Source: Curvivirga sp965219885 (lineage in GTDB: Bacteria; Pseudomonadota; Alphaproteobacteria; UBA8366; Aestuariispiraceae). From it: a stretch of 64,000 nt of DNA. Below the pieces are notes generated by a model. That model saw nothing but the letters and a program-made list of their open reading frames with translations, was not told the origin of the DNA and made no database searches. A program made the position numbers and the translations under genes. The stretch covers positions 248,001 to 312,000 of the forward strand of contig NZ_CBDCOT010000009.1 of the NCBI RefSeq assembly GCF_965219885.1. The letters are read 5' to 3'. Below, piece by piece: positions 26,451-35,713 of this stretch; the first letter of the stretch is position 1, and each line of letters begins with the position of its first letter.

Positions 26451-29419
26451 AGTTGTGCTTGACCATAAAGCATCGCCATTCCCTGCTTTTCTTCCACTTG
26501 ATCAAGTACAGCATCTCTGGAGACATCTCTAATAACCCCAGGCCAAGATATAATATCAACTTCGGTTAAATCTACATCCGAATATTGACTAGGTACACCA
26601 TAGATAACCCCTTCATATCCGATAATATGATAATCGCCTTTTTCCTCAAGCAATATAGGTTTTGAGGTAAATGCCTCAGATGCAGGACCTAAATTCTCTC
26701 CCACATTCTGTTCTTCACTATTCTCACTAGTTTCTCTTACCAAGGCAGAGGCTATCTTGGAGCTACTATGTGACCAAGCATGATCAACCGCATCGTTAAA
26801 AGTTACAAATGCAGAAATACCATAATTTGACATTTCCGGAAGCATTTCGGCAGTCATTCTAGGGACATCCAAGGGCACTGTATAATATTGGTCAGCACAT
26901 CCAATAATTTTATATTCCCCAGCATAAGTTACTAATACACCGGACCAGTTATCTCGATAATGACTGTTCACCTTTACTTGATCAACTTCATCTAGGGATA
27001 AATGCTTCTTAACTTCTATCCATTGCTCATTTGTAAAGGCATAAAAGTTCTCATCAAGCTTGATAACATATTCATAATTCGATTTTTCCTGATCAGACAA
27101 AAGCTTATGCGGTTTTGAGACAACTTTATATTGGCCTCGGGAGTCTGCCCAATCTTGCGAGGTATCGATGACCGATTTAAGTGCTTCGATTGTAATATCT
27201 CGTAAAACACCTCTCGGTAATTCATTATAAATCATAAAATCTAACTCAGTGACATGCACTGGAACTGCATAAAAGCGCTTGGTATATTGGTAAATTTTAT
27301 ACCCCTTATAATCTTCCTTAAACTCATATTCAGGTAATTCAAGATTTTCCTTTGCCTTCATCTCTGCATTATCGTCACCTCTATTTGCGTCACGATTTTG
27401 CAAGACATCTTCAATAACCCTTGAAGCCCAGTCACCAATTGGAAAACCTTCTTCATGAAGTCTCAAAACTATTTTTTCAAACCATCGCTTTCGGACAGAT
27501 CCATCGATATATGGTTCTTCCGAATACCAAAGATGAGCAGGTATCGCTCTAAAAAAGCGTTTGTATAGTTCTTCTTTGGGCAATCGGAACTTAATATTAT
27601 GCGCCTCTGGCTCAAGCCAATAAACACCGCCATTTGCAAGAATTAACGGATTGATATTTGCCAATCTGAAAATATATTGTTTATTCTCTAAGATCAGATC
27701 GATACCTTCATCAATATCTTCCTCTGTCTCGCCAGGAACTCCAATAACCCAGTTAATTTCAGATAATATCCCTGCGTCATGACAGGCTTTAAGAGTTTTG
27801 GAAATTGTATCTTTCGTATAACCCTTTTTCTGTAACCTCAAAGCATTCTCAGAGAAAGCATCGATCCCAAAACGAAGCGTTGCGAAACCTGCCTGTTTTA
27901 ATTTCTTAAAGAAATTATCATCGCAACGTTTATGAATTCTAAGTTGCCCTGTTAGAAGAACATTCAATTCTCGACGGATGATTTCATCACAGATATCCAT
28001 AAGCATGGTTGGGTTGCCATTTAAGTCACTTTCATTAAACATGAATAAATGACATCCTTGCTTTGCAAGCCACTCTAATTCATCAACAAAGTTTTTAGGG
28101 GAACGAATTCTCCAATAAAATCTTTCCGCACAGAATGTGCATCTCGCCCATCTACACCCGCGACTAGCAATTACGGGTGTCAAACGATATCCATTGAAAT
28201 TGATGTAAATATCAATACCAAACCATTCATATTTAGGGAAATCCAAGACATCTATATTATGACACATAGGGGCGGGAATGAATGGAATTTCAGGATCATC
28301 GTCCCTTGACAAAACTCCAGGCATATTTGCAGGACGCTCTCCTTTAGTAACAGCTTCGACTAAAGGTCCAACAGAAAGATCGGCTTCGCCAATACACATA
28401 TAATCCGCGTCTGGGAAAGCTCGAAAGCCAATATCTGCACTATTACAGCTATAGCCGCCCAAGAGAATTTTAATTTCCGGAAATAATGCCTTGACGCGAT
28501 TGATTAATCGCGCAGTAAATTGTTCGTTGCAGGCTTGAATAGATAAAGCCAAAATTTTAGGTTTGTGCCGAGCGATCTGATAAGCAGCTTGTTGGATAAA
28601 TGGTTCAAAATAATCAATAACATCTGGACGTGCCCACACATCATAATTTTGCGATTGCCAAGGATCCTCTGGTAATTCATATCCGCTTTCTAAAACAACT
28701 TTACCACCTAAATTAAAAATACGGTTAATGTGATACTGATGATAGACAACAATATCCAAATCAAAGGTTTGATGCTTCACATTCGCTTTTTTCAAGGCAT
28801 TATGTACATATGCCAATCCGTTAGGCATCAATGCTAAATTTCTAGAGGGACAATCAAAGAGCAATACATCAAGATTGTCTTCAATTTCTATATGTGGCAC
28901 TCGAATAGGGTAAATTGTACGTTGAAAAGCTGTCCAGGCAGATAAAGGAATCTCGTCTGTAGCAATCTTACCAATAATGTTTGGCGTAATAATTTCTTGC
29001 TTCGAATTAATACGGTCTTTGAGCATAAATTCCATATCAAAAATATGGACATAATCAATCTCAGCAATAAAAAAATTATCGACCTCATCTAGGGTAGCTA
29101 CATCTAACGAAATATATTCAAAAGCTTTATCCCCATCGGCATCGGAAAGATCGTCTATAAGAATAAGTTTCGTATGTGTCCGTAACGCATCGTTAACCTT
29201 AACTAAACGTTTCCAGAAATCACTCCTCACATAAACAGCTAAGTTCGGTAAACTTAACAAATAAGCCGATAGTTTTTCCATGAGGGCCGACTTGTCAGAT
29301 TTCATGTCACTTGAATCTGAGAAAAGGTTAAACAAGGATAACTGTTTTCTCTGCCCCTGAAGGTTAAATACCTCCCCATTTAGACTACATTCTAGATTAT
29401 TTAAGTTATTCATTGACAT
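26447..29419 (-). CDS. Very long cobalamin-type radical SAM enzyme with repeated C-terminal module
   Basis: About 990 residues. The first 180 are unrecognised. A B12-binding-like domain covers about 185-365, ending in LLGGYSCNSAD and IGEADLSVGPL. The radical SAM core has an expanded C-x4-C-x2-C motif (RGCRWARCTFC, Cys near 422, 427 and 430) and runs to about 640. From about 700 to the end, a module of roughly 50 residues recurs at least three times: YKGYKIYQYTKRFYAVP, AGEYKIIGCADQYYTVP and KGDYHIIGYEGVIYGVP. Each is followed by an acidic stretch and, in two copies, GV-x-RD. ATG 29419 is favoured over a TTG at 29431. Substrate unknown. Confidence 0.85.
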   Translation of the reverse strand: MSMNNLNNLECSLNGEVFNLQGQRKQLSLFNLFSDSSDMKSDKSALMEKLSAYLLSLPNLAVYVRSDFWKRLVKVNDALRTHTKLILIDDLSDADGDKAFEYISLDVATLDEVDNFFIAEIDYVHIFDMEFMLKDRINSKQEIITPNIIGKIATDEIPLSAWTAFQRTIYPIRVPHIEIEDNLDVLLFDCPSRNLALMPNGLAYVHNALKKANVKHQTFDLDIVVYHQYHINRIFNLGGKVVLESGYELPEDPWQSQNYDVWARPDVIDYFEPFIQQAAYQIARHKPKILALSIQACNEQFTARLINRVKALFPEIKILLGGYSCNSADIGFRAFPDADYMCIGEADLSVGPLVEAVTKGERPANMPGVLSRDDDPEIPFIPAPMCHNIDVLDFPKYEWFGIDIYINFNGYRLTPVIASRGCRWARCTFCAERFYWRIRSPKNFVDELEWLAKQGCHLFMFNESDLNGNPTMLMDICDEIIRRELNVLLTGQLRIHKRCDDNFFKKLKQAGFATLRFGIDAFSENALRLQKKGYTKDTISKTLKACHDAGILSEINWVIGVPGETEEDIDEGIDLILENKQYIFRLANINPLILANGGVYWLEPEAHNIKFRLPKEELYKRFFRAIPAHLWYSEEPYIDGSVRKRWFEKIVLRLHEEGFPIGDWASRVIEDVLQNRDANRGDDNAEMKAKENLELPEYEFKEDYKGYKIYQYTKRFYAVPVHVTELDFMIYNELPRGVLRDITIEALKSVIDTSQDWADSRGQYKVVSKPHKLLSDQEKSNYEYVIKLDENFYAFTNEQWIEVKKHLSLDEVDQVKVNSHYRDNWSGVLVTYAGEYKIIGCADQYYTVPLDVPRMTAEMLPEMSNYGISAFVTFNDAVDHAWSHSSSKIASALVRETSENSEEQNVGENLGPASEAFTSKPILLEEKGDYHIIGYEGVIYGVPSQYSDVDLTEVDIISWPGVIRDVSRDAVLDQVEEKQGMAMLYGQAQL

Positions 29420-29456
29420 CCATCCAATCAAAAGTGAACACTTTTATGTTTCTATT

Positions 29457-30935
29457 TTATAATAGATTTCGAGTTAACCTCACTTTAGCCATCTCTTTTA
29501 TATGTTCTCTAGTTTCAGTTCCAAATTTGCTAGAAATCATATTCAGATATTTTTCTGAATCGAAAAAATCATGAAATGCATCATCACGGAATTTCAAAAC
29601 CTGTGCAGCTGACAGTTTTACTGTAGGCATTGGCAAACAATTCACACTATGTTGAGAGTATCCGGCCCAATCATCTGGCAGTTTTATGTTGTTATTAACT
29701 GCCTGCATATACAGGGCAGAGCCAGGATAAGCCATCGCCGCATAGAAATTTACAAATTCACAATTCAACTCTTTCGCTAAATCGAATGTTTCTCGCATAC
29801 TTTCATGTGTATCATCAGGTAAACCAAAAATGAAATTACCAATCACATTGATGCCTGCATCCTGAATACTTTTTACAATATCACGTATATCTTGTTGAGA
29901 GAATGATTTTTCTGCCCCATCTCGAACAAGCTCACTTCCAGATTCAATGCCAAGAGCAAGCCATTTGATACCCGCATTAAACATCAATTCAAGAGTATCT
30001 TGCTTAATAGTATCGACACGCGCATAGGCCCATATATTTAAATCTTTGGAGAACTCTTTTTGAGCAAGTAATTCGCATATCTCAATATAATGACGCCTCT
30101 TAAGAACAAACATTTCATCAATGATTTTATATGATTTAACACCATAATCATGATAGAGAGTTTCAATCTCTGCAACGACAGCCTGCGGCGATCTACAACG
30201 ATAACGATTACTATCAAATGGGGCGTTAATACAGCAAAAGACGCATTTGTAAGGGCACCCCAAAGTTGTATAGATAGATGCATAAGGCATCCGATCGTCT
30301 AACTGACCAAAACAATGCCAATTATGCGCACGGTATTTCTCCATAGGAAGAAGGTGCCATGTATTTCCGTGCAAATCCTTATCTAAATCCTCAATAAGCG
30401 GAGGCGGCGTTTGGCGGATTACTTTGCCATCTAATAGATAACAAATACCCGGAATATCCGAAAAATCTTTCTCCTCATTCTCAGAAGACAAAACCTTCAA
30501 AATCCCTTCAAGAGTCCGTGGCCCTTCACCCACGCATGCGAAATCTACTGCTTCTTCAAGAACGGTTCGTTCCGGCAAGGCAGAAACATGCCCACCAACA
30601 ATTGAGATTTTTTGATGTGAAAGTTCTTTTTTAATTTTTTTACATAATTGTCCAGCCGGCGCCATCATCTGGGTTGACGCTGATGGTTGATGTCCAAATA
30701 CAACCACAGAAACAAGCTTTGTAGGGTTTTCTTCTAACCAAGAAATAACATCATTGTCAGACATTTCCATTGCTTCTGTATCTAGGATTTGAACTGAAAA
30801 CCCACGATCCAAAAGATAACCGGCAATAAGTCGACACCATAACGGCGGCTCAATCGCCGTTAAACTTTTCCCCAAAGACTGATAAATTTTTCCTCGGCCA
30901 CCAGGATTAATTAGGACAATATCATTTGTAACCAT
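29457..30935 (-). CDS. Cobalamin-type radical SAM enzyme
   Basis: 492 residues with a B12-binding-like N-terminal domain (about 1-150; SIVGGHVSALPE and CVGEGPRTL are recognisable). The radical SAM core starts at C227-x3-C231-x2-C234 (TTLGCPYKCVFC). It is close to the BchE/P-methylase-like group in layout and length, so C-methylation or an oxidative radical reaction is plausible. It lies 10 bp after the ThDP E1 beta gene, within the same leftward operon. Confidence 0.86.
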   Translation of the reverse strand: MVTNDIVLINPGGRGKIYQSLGKSLTAIEPPLWCRLIAGYLLDRGFSVQILDTEAMEMSDNDVISWLEENPTKLVSVVVFGHQPSASTQMMAPAGQLCKKIKKELSHQKISIVGGHVSALPERTVLEEAVDFACVGEGPRTLEGILKVLSSENEEKDFSDIPGICYLLDGKVIRQTPPPLIEDLDKDLHGNTWHLLPMEKYRAHNWHCFGQLDDRMPYASIYTTLGCPYKCVFCCINAPFDSNRYRCRSPQAVVAEIETLYHDYGVKSYKIIDEMFVLKRRHYIEICELLAQKEFSKDLNIWAYARVDTIKQDTLELMFNAGIKWLALGIESGSELVRDGAEKSFSQQDIRDIVKSIQDAGINVIGNFIFGLPDDTHESMRETFDLAKELNCEFVNFYAAMAYPGSALYMQAVNNNIKLPDDWAGYSQHSVNCLPMPTVKLSAAQVLKFRDDAFHDFFDSEKYLNMISSKFGTETREHIKEMAKVRLTRNLL

Positions 30936-30945
30936 TTAATCCCCC

Positions 30946-32010
30946 CTAAAAAGGCCCTTTAAATTCTTTTTCATGAGCGAGCTCTACAACAGATGGATCC
31001 AAACACCATTCTTTATTAGGGTGAAGCATTTTGTATGCCACTTGAGCAATAGTACCTGAATTTGGATAAAACACATCTTCAAGACTCGGTGTTGTCGGAC
31101 AGGTAGCTTCAGCAAAACCAATTCGTTTTACTGAGAAAGTCATTTCATTAGATAATGCTTCTGTCACTTTAGTAATGATCTCCGCACTTGCACCGCAAGT
31201 TAACCACCCACTATCGACAACAACCAATCGTTTCGTCTTCCGCACTGATTTAATAATGGTCTCGCTATCCAAAGGAGAAAGTGAAATAGGATCAATAATT
31301 TCAGCAGAGATATCTTTTTCTTGTAAAATTTCAGCGGCACGTAACGCTTCTAGCTGCATACTAGAAATACCGACTATAGTAACATCACCACCACTTCGCG
31401 CAACACGTGCCTTTCCAAACTCAATTTCATAAGGTTCTTCAGGAACATATGAAGATGTACCATACAATAACCGATGTTCCATTACGACAACAGGATTGTT
31501 ATCTCTAATCGCCGCAATCATACATCCTTTCACATCATAAGCGTTTGATGGCGCAACTATCTTTATACCCGGCACATGCATAAACATACTATGCAACCCT
31601 TGCGAATGTTGTCCTCCTTGCCCCCATGATTTACCAATCATCGTCCGTATTACCATTGGAACCTGAACTTGGCCCGCATACATATAATGACTTTTTGCTG
31701 CGATATTAATAAGTTGATTCATACATAATAGTAGAAAATCCATCCGGATATGTGCATGAATAGGACGCTGTCCAGCCATTGCCGCCCCAATTGCAACCCC
31801 TGTCATAGCATCTTCAGATAAAGGTGTTGTAAACACGCGGCTTGCACCAAACTCATCAACCAAACCAAGCGTTGATCCTTGAATACCTTTATGGTCATCT
31901 ACATCGAGTCCCATCAGAAACACACGGTCATCTCGTTGCATTTCCTGTTGAGTAGCTTCACGAATGGCCTCGAAATATTTTAAACTTCTTAAATCACTCT
32001 GCGTAGACAT
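30946..32010 (-). CDS. ThDP-dependent 2-oxoacid dehydrogenase E1-type beta subunit
   Basis: 354 residues matching the beta subunit of pyruvate/acetoin dehydrogenase E1: an N-terminal pyrimidine-binding domain (TTPLSEDAMTGVAIGAAMAG; then GQGGQHSQGLHSMFMHVPG) and a transketolase C-terminal domain with DPISLSPLD. I start at ATG 32010, which overlaps the alpha-subunit gene by 17 bp. An open frame extends 20 codons further upstream inside the alpha gene, but the family N-terminus (LKYFEAIREA) begins just after 32010. With the alpha subunit it should decarboxylate a 2-keto acid. No lipoyl E2 or E3 gene is nearby. Confidence 0.88.
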   Translation of the reverse strand: MSTQSDLRSLKYFEAIREATQQEMQRDDRVFLMGLDVDDHKGIQGSTLGLVDEFGASRVFTTPLSEDAMTGVAIGAAMAGQRPIHAHIRMDFLLLCMNQLINIAAKSHYMYAGQVQVPMVIRTMIGKSWGQGGQHSQGLHSMFMHVPGIKIVAPSNAYDVKGCMIAAIRDNNPVVVMEHRLLYGTSSYVPEEPYEIEFGKARVARSGGDVTIVGISSMQLEALRAAEILQEKDISAEIIDPISLSPLDSETIIKSVRKTKRLVVVDSGWLTCGASAEIITKVTEALSNEMTFSVKRIGFAEATCPTTPSLEDVFYPNSGTIAQVAYKMLHPNKEWCLDPSVVELAHEKEFKGPF

Positions 32011-32953
32011 AATCATACAACTCATCTGATTGAGGGAAATTAGATTCTTCTGCGAAATTGAAAGCGTCATTTATTTCCGCATCAATATCAGCATCGATAT
32101 TTTGTGCAATTTCATCAGGAATTCGATCTCGGATCACTTTGACACAATCTTGACCGTGCCACTTTTGTGCAACTGCTCTAGATCGATAAGGCGCATCATA
32201 ATCCATGTTTGGCCCGACATGTTCAAACCAACGATGTGTATGACATTCAATAAATGCAGGTCCCTCACCATTTCTGATACGTTCAATGTCTTGTTGAACT
32301 TCGGTATAAATTCCAATCATATCTGGTGCTTCAAACTTTCGGGTTGAAATACCATATGTTTCAATCCGTTCCGTTAATTCGTTCGAAGCCCATCTTTTTT
32401 CAAGAGGCTCATGGATTGCCAAAAAATTGTTCTCACAGACAAATAAAATCGGCAACTTATGCAATGCAGCAAAATTAACACTTTCTATAAAACATCCCTC
32501 TTCTGTAGCACCATCACCGAAAAAACAAACAACTACAGCATCACTAGCTTGCATCTTCAATGTTAAAGCATGGCCAACAGCAACGGGAATACCAGTTCCA
32601 ACGACAGCAGACATACCTATTACACGGTCAGCTGCGCTAACAAGATGCATGGAACCAGCACGCCCTCGTGCGATCCCTCCCTCTTTACCATACAACTCTG
32701 CAATCATACCTTTTAAAGGAGCTCCTTTTGCCAAATAAGCTGCATGCCCCCGATATGTTGCAGATACATAATCACTTTCGCGAAGATTTTCGCATACTGC
32801 TACACTAATATATTCTTGGCCGATTGAGAGATGAACAGGACTTTTAATTTTGTCACTTGGATATATTTCGGCGATTTTTTCTTCTACTCTTCTAATAAGA
32901 TATAGTTTCTTATAAAAAGTTTGCAAAATATCTTGATTTAACTCGGCTGGCAT
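31994..32953 (-). CDS. ThDP-dependent 2-oxoacid dehydrogenase E1-type alpha subunit
   Basis: 319 residues with the E1 alpha blocks SPVHLSIGQE (38-47) and YRGHAAYLAKG, and the ThDP/Mg motif starting GDGATEEGCF (146-155) and ending CENN (173-176). The phosphorylation-loop region (HRWFEHVGPNMDYDAPYRS) is also recognisable. Such pairs normally feed an E2 acyltransferase, but here they lie among sugar genes. I infer that the acyl-ThDP intermediate may be added to a keto-sugar, as the ThDP enzyme YerE does in yersiniose synthesis, although YerE belongs to a different ThDP family. Confidence 0.88.
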   Translation of the reverse strand: MPAELNQDILQTFYKKLYLIRRVEEKIAEIYPSDKIKSPVHLSIGQEYISVAVCENLRESDYVSATYRGHAAYLAKGAPLKGMIAELYGKEGGIARGRAGSMHLVSAADRVIGMSAVVGTGIPVAVGHALTLKMQASDAVVVCFFGDGATEEGCFIESVNFAALHKLPILFVCENNFLAIHEPLEKRWASNELTERIETYGISTRKFEAPDMIGIYTEVQQDIERIRNGEGPAFIECHTHRWFEHVGPNMDYDAPYRSRAVAQKWHGQDCVKVIRDRIPDEIAQNIDADIDAEINDAFNFAEESNFPQSDELYDYVYAE

Positions 32954-32968
32954 TTCCCGCTCAATTCT

Positions 32969-33901
32969 TTACTCAAACAAACCACTATCACTTAGTAATA
33001 ACGGTATAATCATCTCAGGTGTTTTATCTTTTGCGAAATCTTGACGAATACCAATTGCACGCTCCGTGAAATGGCCAAGGCTCAACTGCTCTTTAACAAG
33101 CTCAACCCAATTGTTATCGACTGTAACTACATATTTATTTAGATCTGATGGATCAGAGCATTTTTCCGTCAACACCAATGAATCGTTATTTATATGATAA
33201 AAAAGACGTGAGTTTGATTCATAAGCCCAATCGGAATTTTGTTTAATATTAACAGCTAGCTTAGAGCGCGCGATTAAATCTTCTCTATGGAATGGGGCCG
33301 TCATTTGATGGGTCATAACTACATTCAAACCAACATCACGTAAGCTATCTAAAATTTTATTACGGTATTGATTTTGAGCGCCAGAAAAAAAGACATCAAT
33401 ATCTTTTTCATCGTCTTGCAAATGGGTAACACGTGAAAAATTTTCAGAATAGATATGAGGAAGATAACCGACAGGTATATCTTTAAATATATTCTGGTAT
33501 ATAGGCACCTCTTGAAACGCCAGATGCCAGATTGCTGACATCCTAGGAGCAAGCTTCACAAAGTTATCAAACCGATCCTGCCAAAGCTTCTTATTCTGAT
33601 AATGATTTCGTTTACTTTCACGCTCTTCAGGGTCGTCATAAATATCATTAAAAGTTGAGCCCGTTAAAAACTCTGTCGCAATTACGATCAGCTTAGTATC
33701 ATCTGTCCACTGATCATTAATTCTAGCCAAAAACTCTTCATCAAAATTTTCCATAACTACATTGATAAAGCCAGGGCAAAATTCTTTCTCTATATCCGCA
33801 CGATGGCCGACATTCTCCAACGCATATTTGAGCATCAAAAATGTCTCCGCAACGCTTAAGCCAAAATTCCAGTGATTTTCATAAATAAGTTTAAAATGCA
33901 T
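32969..33901 (-). CDS. Putative glycosyltransferase (CgeB-like, GT-B)
   Basis: 310 residues. The second half has the layout of CgeB/group-1 glycosyltransferases: VGYLPHIYSENF, then DIDVFFSGAQNQYRNKILDSL and a segment RSKLAVNIKQ that precedes the donor-binding helix (YESNSRLFYHINNDSLVLTE). The N-terminal half is unlike anything I recognise. It probably transfers a sugar during assembly of the locus glycan. The call rests on the general pattern, not on a diagnostic motif. Confidence 0.6.
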   Translation of the reverse strand: MHFKLIYENHWNFGLSVAETFLMLKYALENVGHRADIEKEFCPGFINVVMENFDEEFLARINDQWTDDTKLIVIATEFLTGSTFNDIYDDPEERESKRNHYQNKKLWQDRFDNFVKLAPRMSAIWHLAFQEVPIYQNIFKDIPVGYLPHIYSENFSRVTHLQDDEKDIDVFFSGAQNQYRNKILDSLRDVGLNVVMTHQMTAPFHREDLIARSKLAVNIKQNSDWAYESNSRLFYHINNDSLVLTEKCSDPSDLNKYVVTVDNNWVELVKEQLSLGHFTERAIGIRQDFAKDKTPEMIIPLLLSDSGLFE

Positions 33902-33910
33902 ATCTGATCT

Positions 33911-34915
33911 TTATAGCTTGTCCAAACCGTCTCGTTCACAAACGACAATTTTACTACCTGGGCTTCCTAATGAAAAATTTACATGTATCAAAGAATTTAA
34001 TTTTTCTCGAATTTTCTGATGATACGAAGGTTTTGCAACAAACAATATAAAACCGCCACCTCCAGCTCCAAGTAGTTTACCTCCATAGGCTCCGGCACCA
34101 ATCGCTGCTTCATAAATATCATCAATAAATGAATTAGTAACTTCAGGTGCCAAATCACGCTTTAACTTCCAGTTCTCATGCAAGAGCTTTCCTAAATCTG
34201 CAATATTGAACTCTTTGGCCTCTAAGATAGTTTGAGCTTCATCCACAAATTTTATCATTTCAAAAACTTGCTTTTCCTTGTTTGGTAAGTTTTGGATTTT
34301 ATTTTTCGCGATCTTATCAGCGAAGCGCGTTACACCGGTAAAAAATAACAACAAATGATCTTCCAACTTCTCTTTCCTGTCTATCGAAACACTTAGCGCC
34401 TTCATCTTAATATCATTATTTTGCTTAAAATCTATGCGTCCCAAGCCACCATACGCCGCCCATGTCTGATCCTGAGATCCCACATTTTCACCGATAACAT
34501 CCTGCTCTATTCTGATTGCTTCTTTTGTCAGGAGTTCTGAGGATGTAGGTTGGTTCTTAAGCGTCAAGATTGAATGTATCAAACCAACTGTAAATGCAGA
34601 ACTAGAGCCAAGACCAGATCGTGCAGGTAAATCCGCTGCGTGACTGACCTCTATTCCATCTCTCATATTGTATTCTTGTAAAATCGCACGCACTGCAGGA
34701 TGTTGAATATCATCAATAGATTTAGTCAATTCAATTTTCGAATATACGATTCTATTTTTATGCTCAAAAAAGGGAGGAAGCTCCCGTATACTTATATAAC
34801 AGTACTTATTAATGGTCGCCCCGATAACTGAACCGCCAAATTTTGAGTACCAAGCAGGATAATCCGATCCACCTCCAAACAAGGATATACGAAACGGTGT
34901 ACGACAAATGATCAT
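33911..34915 (-). CDS. GHMP kinase, heptose-7-phosphate kinase-like (HddA-type)
   Basis: 334 residues. The N-terminal CRTPFRISLFGGGSDYP (4-20) and the ATP loop LPARSGLGSSSAF (96-108) are typical of the GHMP family and of HddA, which phosphorylates D-glycero-D-manno-heptose 7-phosphate at C1. A third motif, GAYGGKLLGAGGGGFILF, lies near the C-terminus. Its neighbour on the operon is an HddC-like nucleotidyltransferase, which supports the heptose assignment. Fucokinase-like relatives are usually longer. Confidence 0.82.
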   Translation of the reverse strand: MIICRTPFRISLFGGGSDYPAWYSKFGGSVIGATINKYCYISIRELPPFFEHKNRIVYSKIELTKSIDDIQHPAVRAILQEYNMRDGIEVSHAADLPARSGLGSSSAFTVGLIHSILTLKNQPTSSELLTKEAIRIEQDVIGENVGSQDQTWAAYGGLGRIDFKQNNDIKMKALSVSIDRKEKLEDHLLLFFTGVTRFADKIAKNKIQNLPNKEKQVFEMIKFVDEAQTILEAKEFNIADLGKLLHENWKLKRDLAPEVTNSFIDDIYEAAIGAGAYGGKLLGAGGGGFILFVAKPSYHQKIREKLNSLIHVNFSLGSPGSKIVVCERDGLDKL

Positions 34916-34941
34916 ATTGAAACAATTTTAAAAATTAATAC

Positions 34942-35706
34942 TTAATCGACCATAAAATTGTTCGCAAAATATGTCATGTGCTTTTTTAAGAAATCGCTTG
35001 CAGTCCAATAGGTTTCTTCCGTTCCGATATCTAAAAACGGTACATTCTGACAATCTATAAATACATTTCCCAACACACCATTTTCAAAGAAGTCATATTC
35101 CAATGACCCCACCTCAATAGAGGATAAAACAGCTTGAGATTCACGAGTAATAAGATATGCACCAGCATTAATCCATCCCGCCTTGTTCTCACCTGTTTTC
35201 TCCGTAAATTTATTCAATTGCTTCTTATTAGAAATATCTAATAAACCATAACGGTTAGCGTCATCACTATAACAGGATAACAACCCAACGTTTTCTTGAC
35301 GTGCCTTCCATGTCGAAATGAAGCTCTTAAAATCCGCAAAAACAAATGTATCACCATTCAAGATCAACATATCACCTATGTAACCTGTGTTACATCTTAC
35401 AACATTTGCCACCGCACCTGCGGTCCCGAGGGGCCTATCTTCGATCGTATATTCTAGTTTCAGATTCTCAAACTTATCTGGGGCGCTGGATATATAACTC
35501 AACACAGCATCTGCACGATAACCGAGCGCAAGATGAAAATCTCGAAACCCCAAACCATAGAGATAAGAAATCTGCCAAACTAAAAAAGGCAACCCATTCA
35601 CTTCCGCTAAAACTTTTGGCGTCTCACCGATGACAGAACGAATACGAGTTCCCAATCCACCGCATAAAATCACGACTAATGGCCTGCTTTCACCAACCAT
35701 CTGCAT
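34942..35706 (-). CDS. Nucleotidyltransferase, HddC-like (sugar-1-phosphate guanylyltransferase)
   Basis: 254 residues with the sugar-nucleotide pyrophosphorylase signature CGGLGTRIRSVIGETPKVLA (15-34) and the LNGDTFVFADF metal-site strand. The size and the adjacent HddA-like kinase suggest activation of heptose 1-phosphate with GTP, giving GDP-heptose. It could instead be a UTP- or CTP-dependent enzyme. The start could be ATG 35706 or ATG 35700; both are possible. Confidence 0.8.
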   Translation of the reverse strand: MQMVGESRPLVVILCGGLGTRIRSVIGETPKVLAEVNGLPFLVWQISYLYGLGFRDFHLALGYRADAVLSYISSAPDKFENLKLEYTIEDRPLGTAGAVANVVRCNTGYIGDMLILNGDTFVFADFKSFISTWKARQENVGLLSCYSDDANRYGLLDISNKKQLNKFTEKTGENKAGWINAGAYLITRESQAVLSSIEVGSLEYDFFENGVLGNVFIDCQNVPFLDIGTEETYWTASDFLKKHMTYFANNFMVD

Positions 35707-35713
35707 CCCTCAA

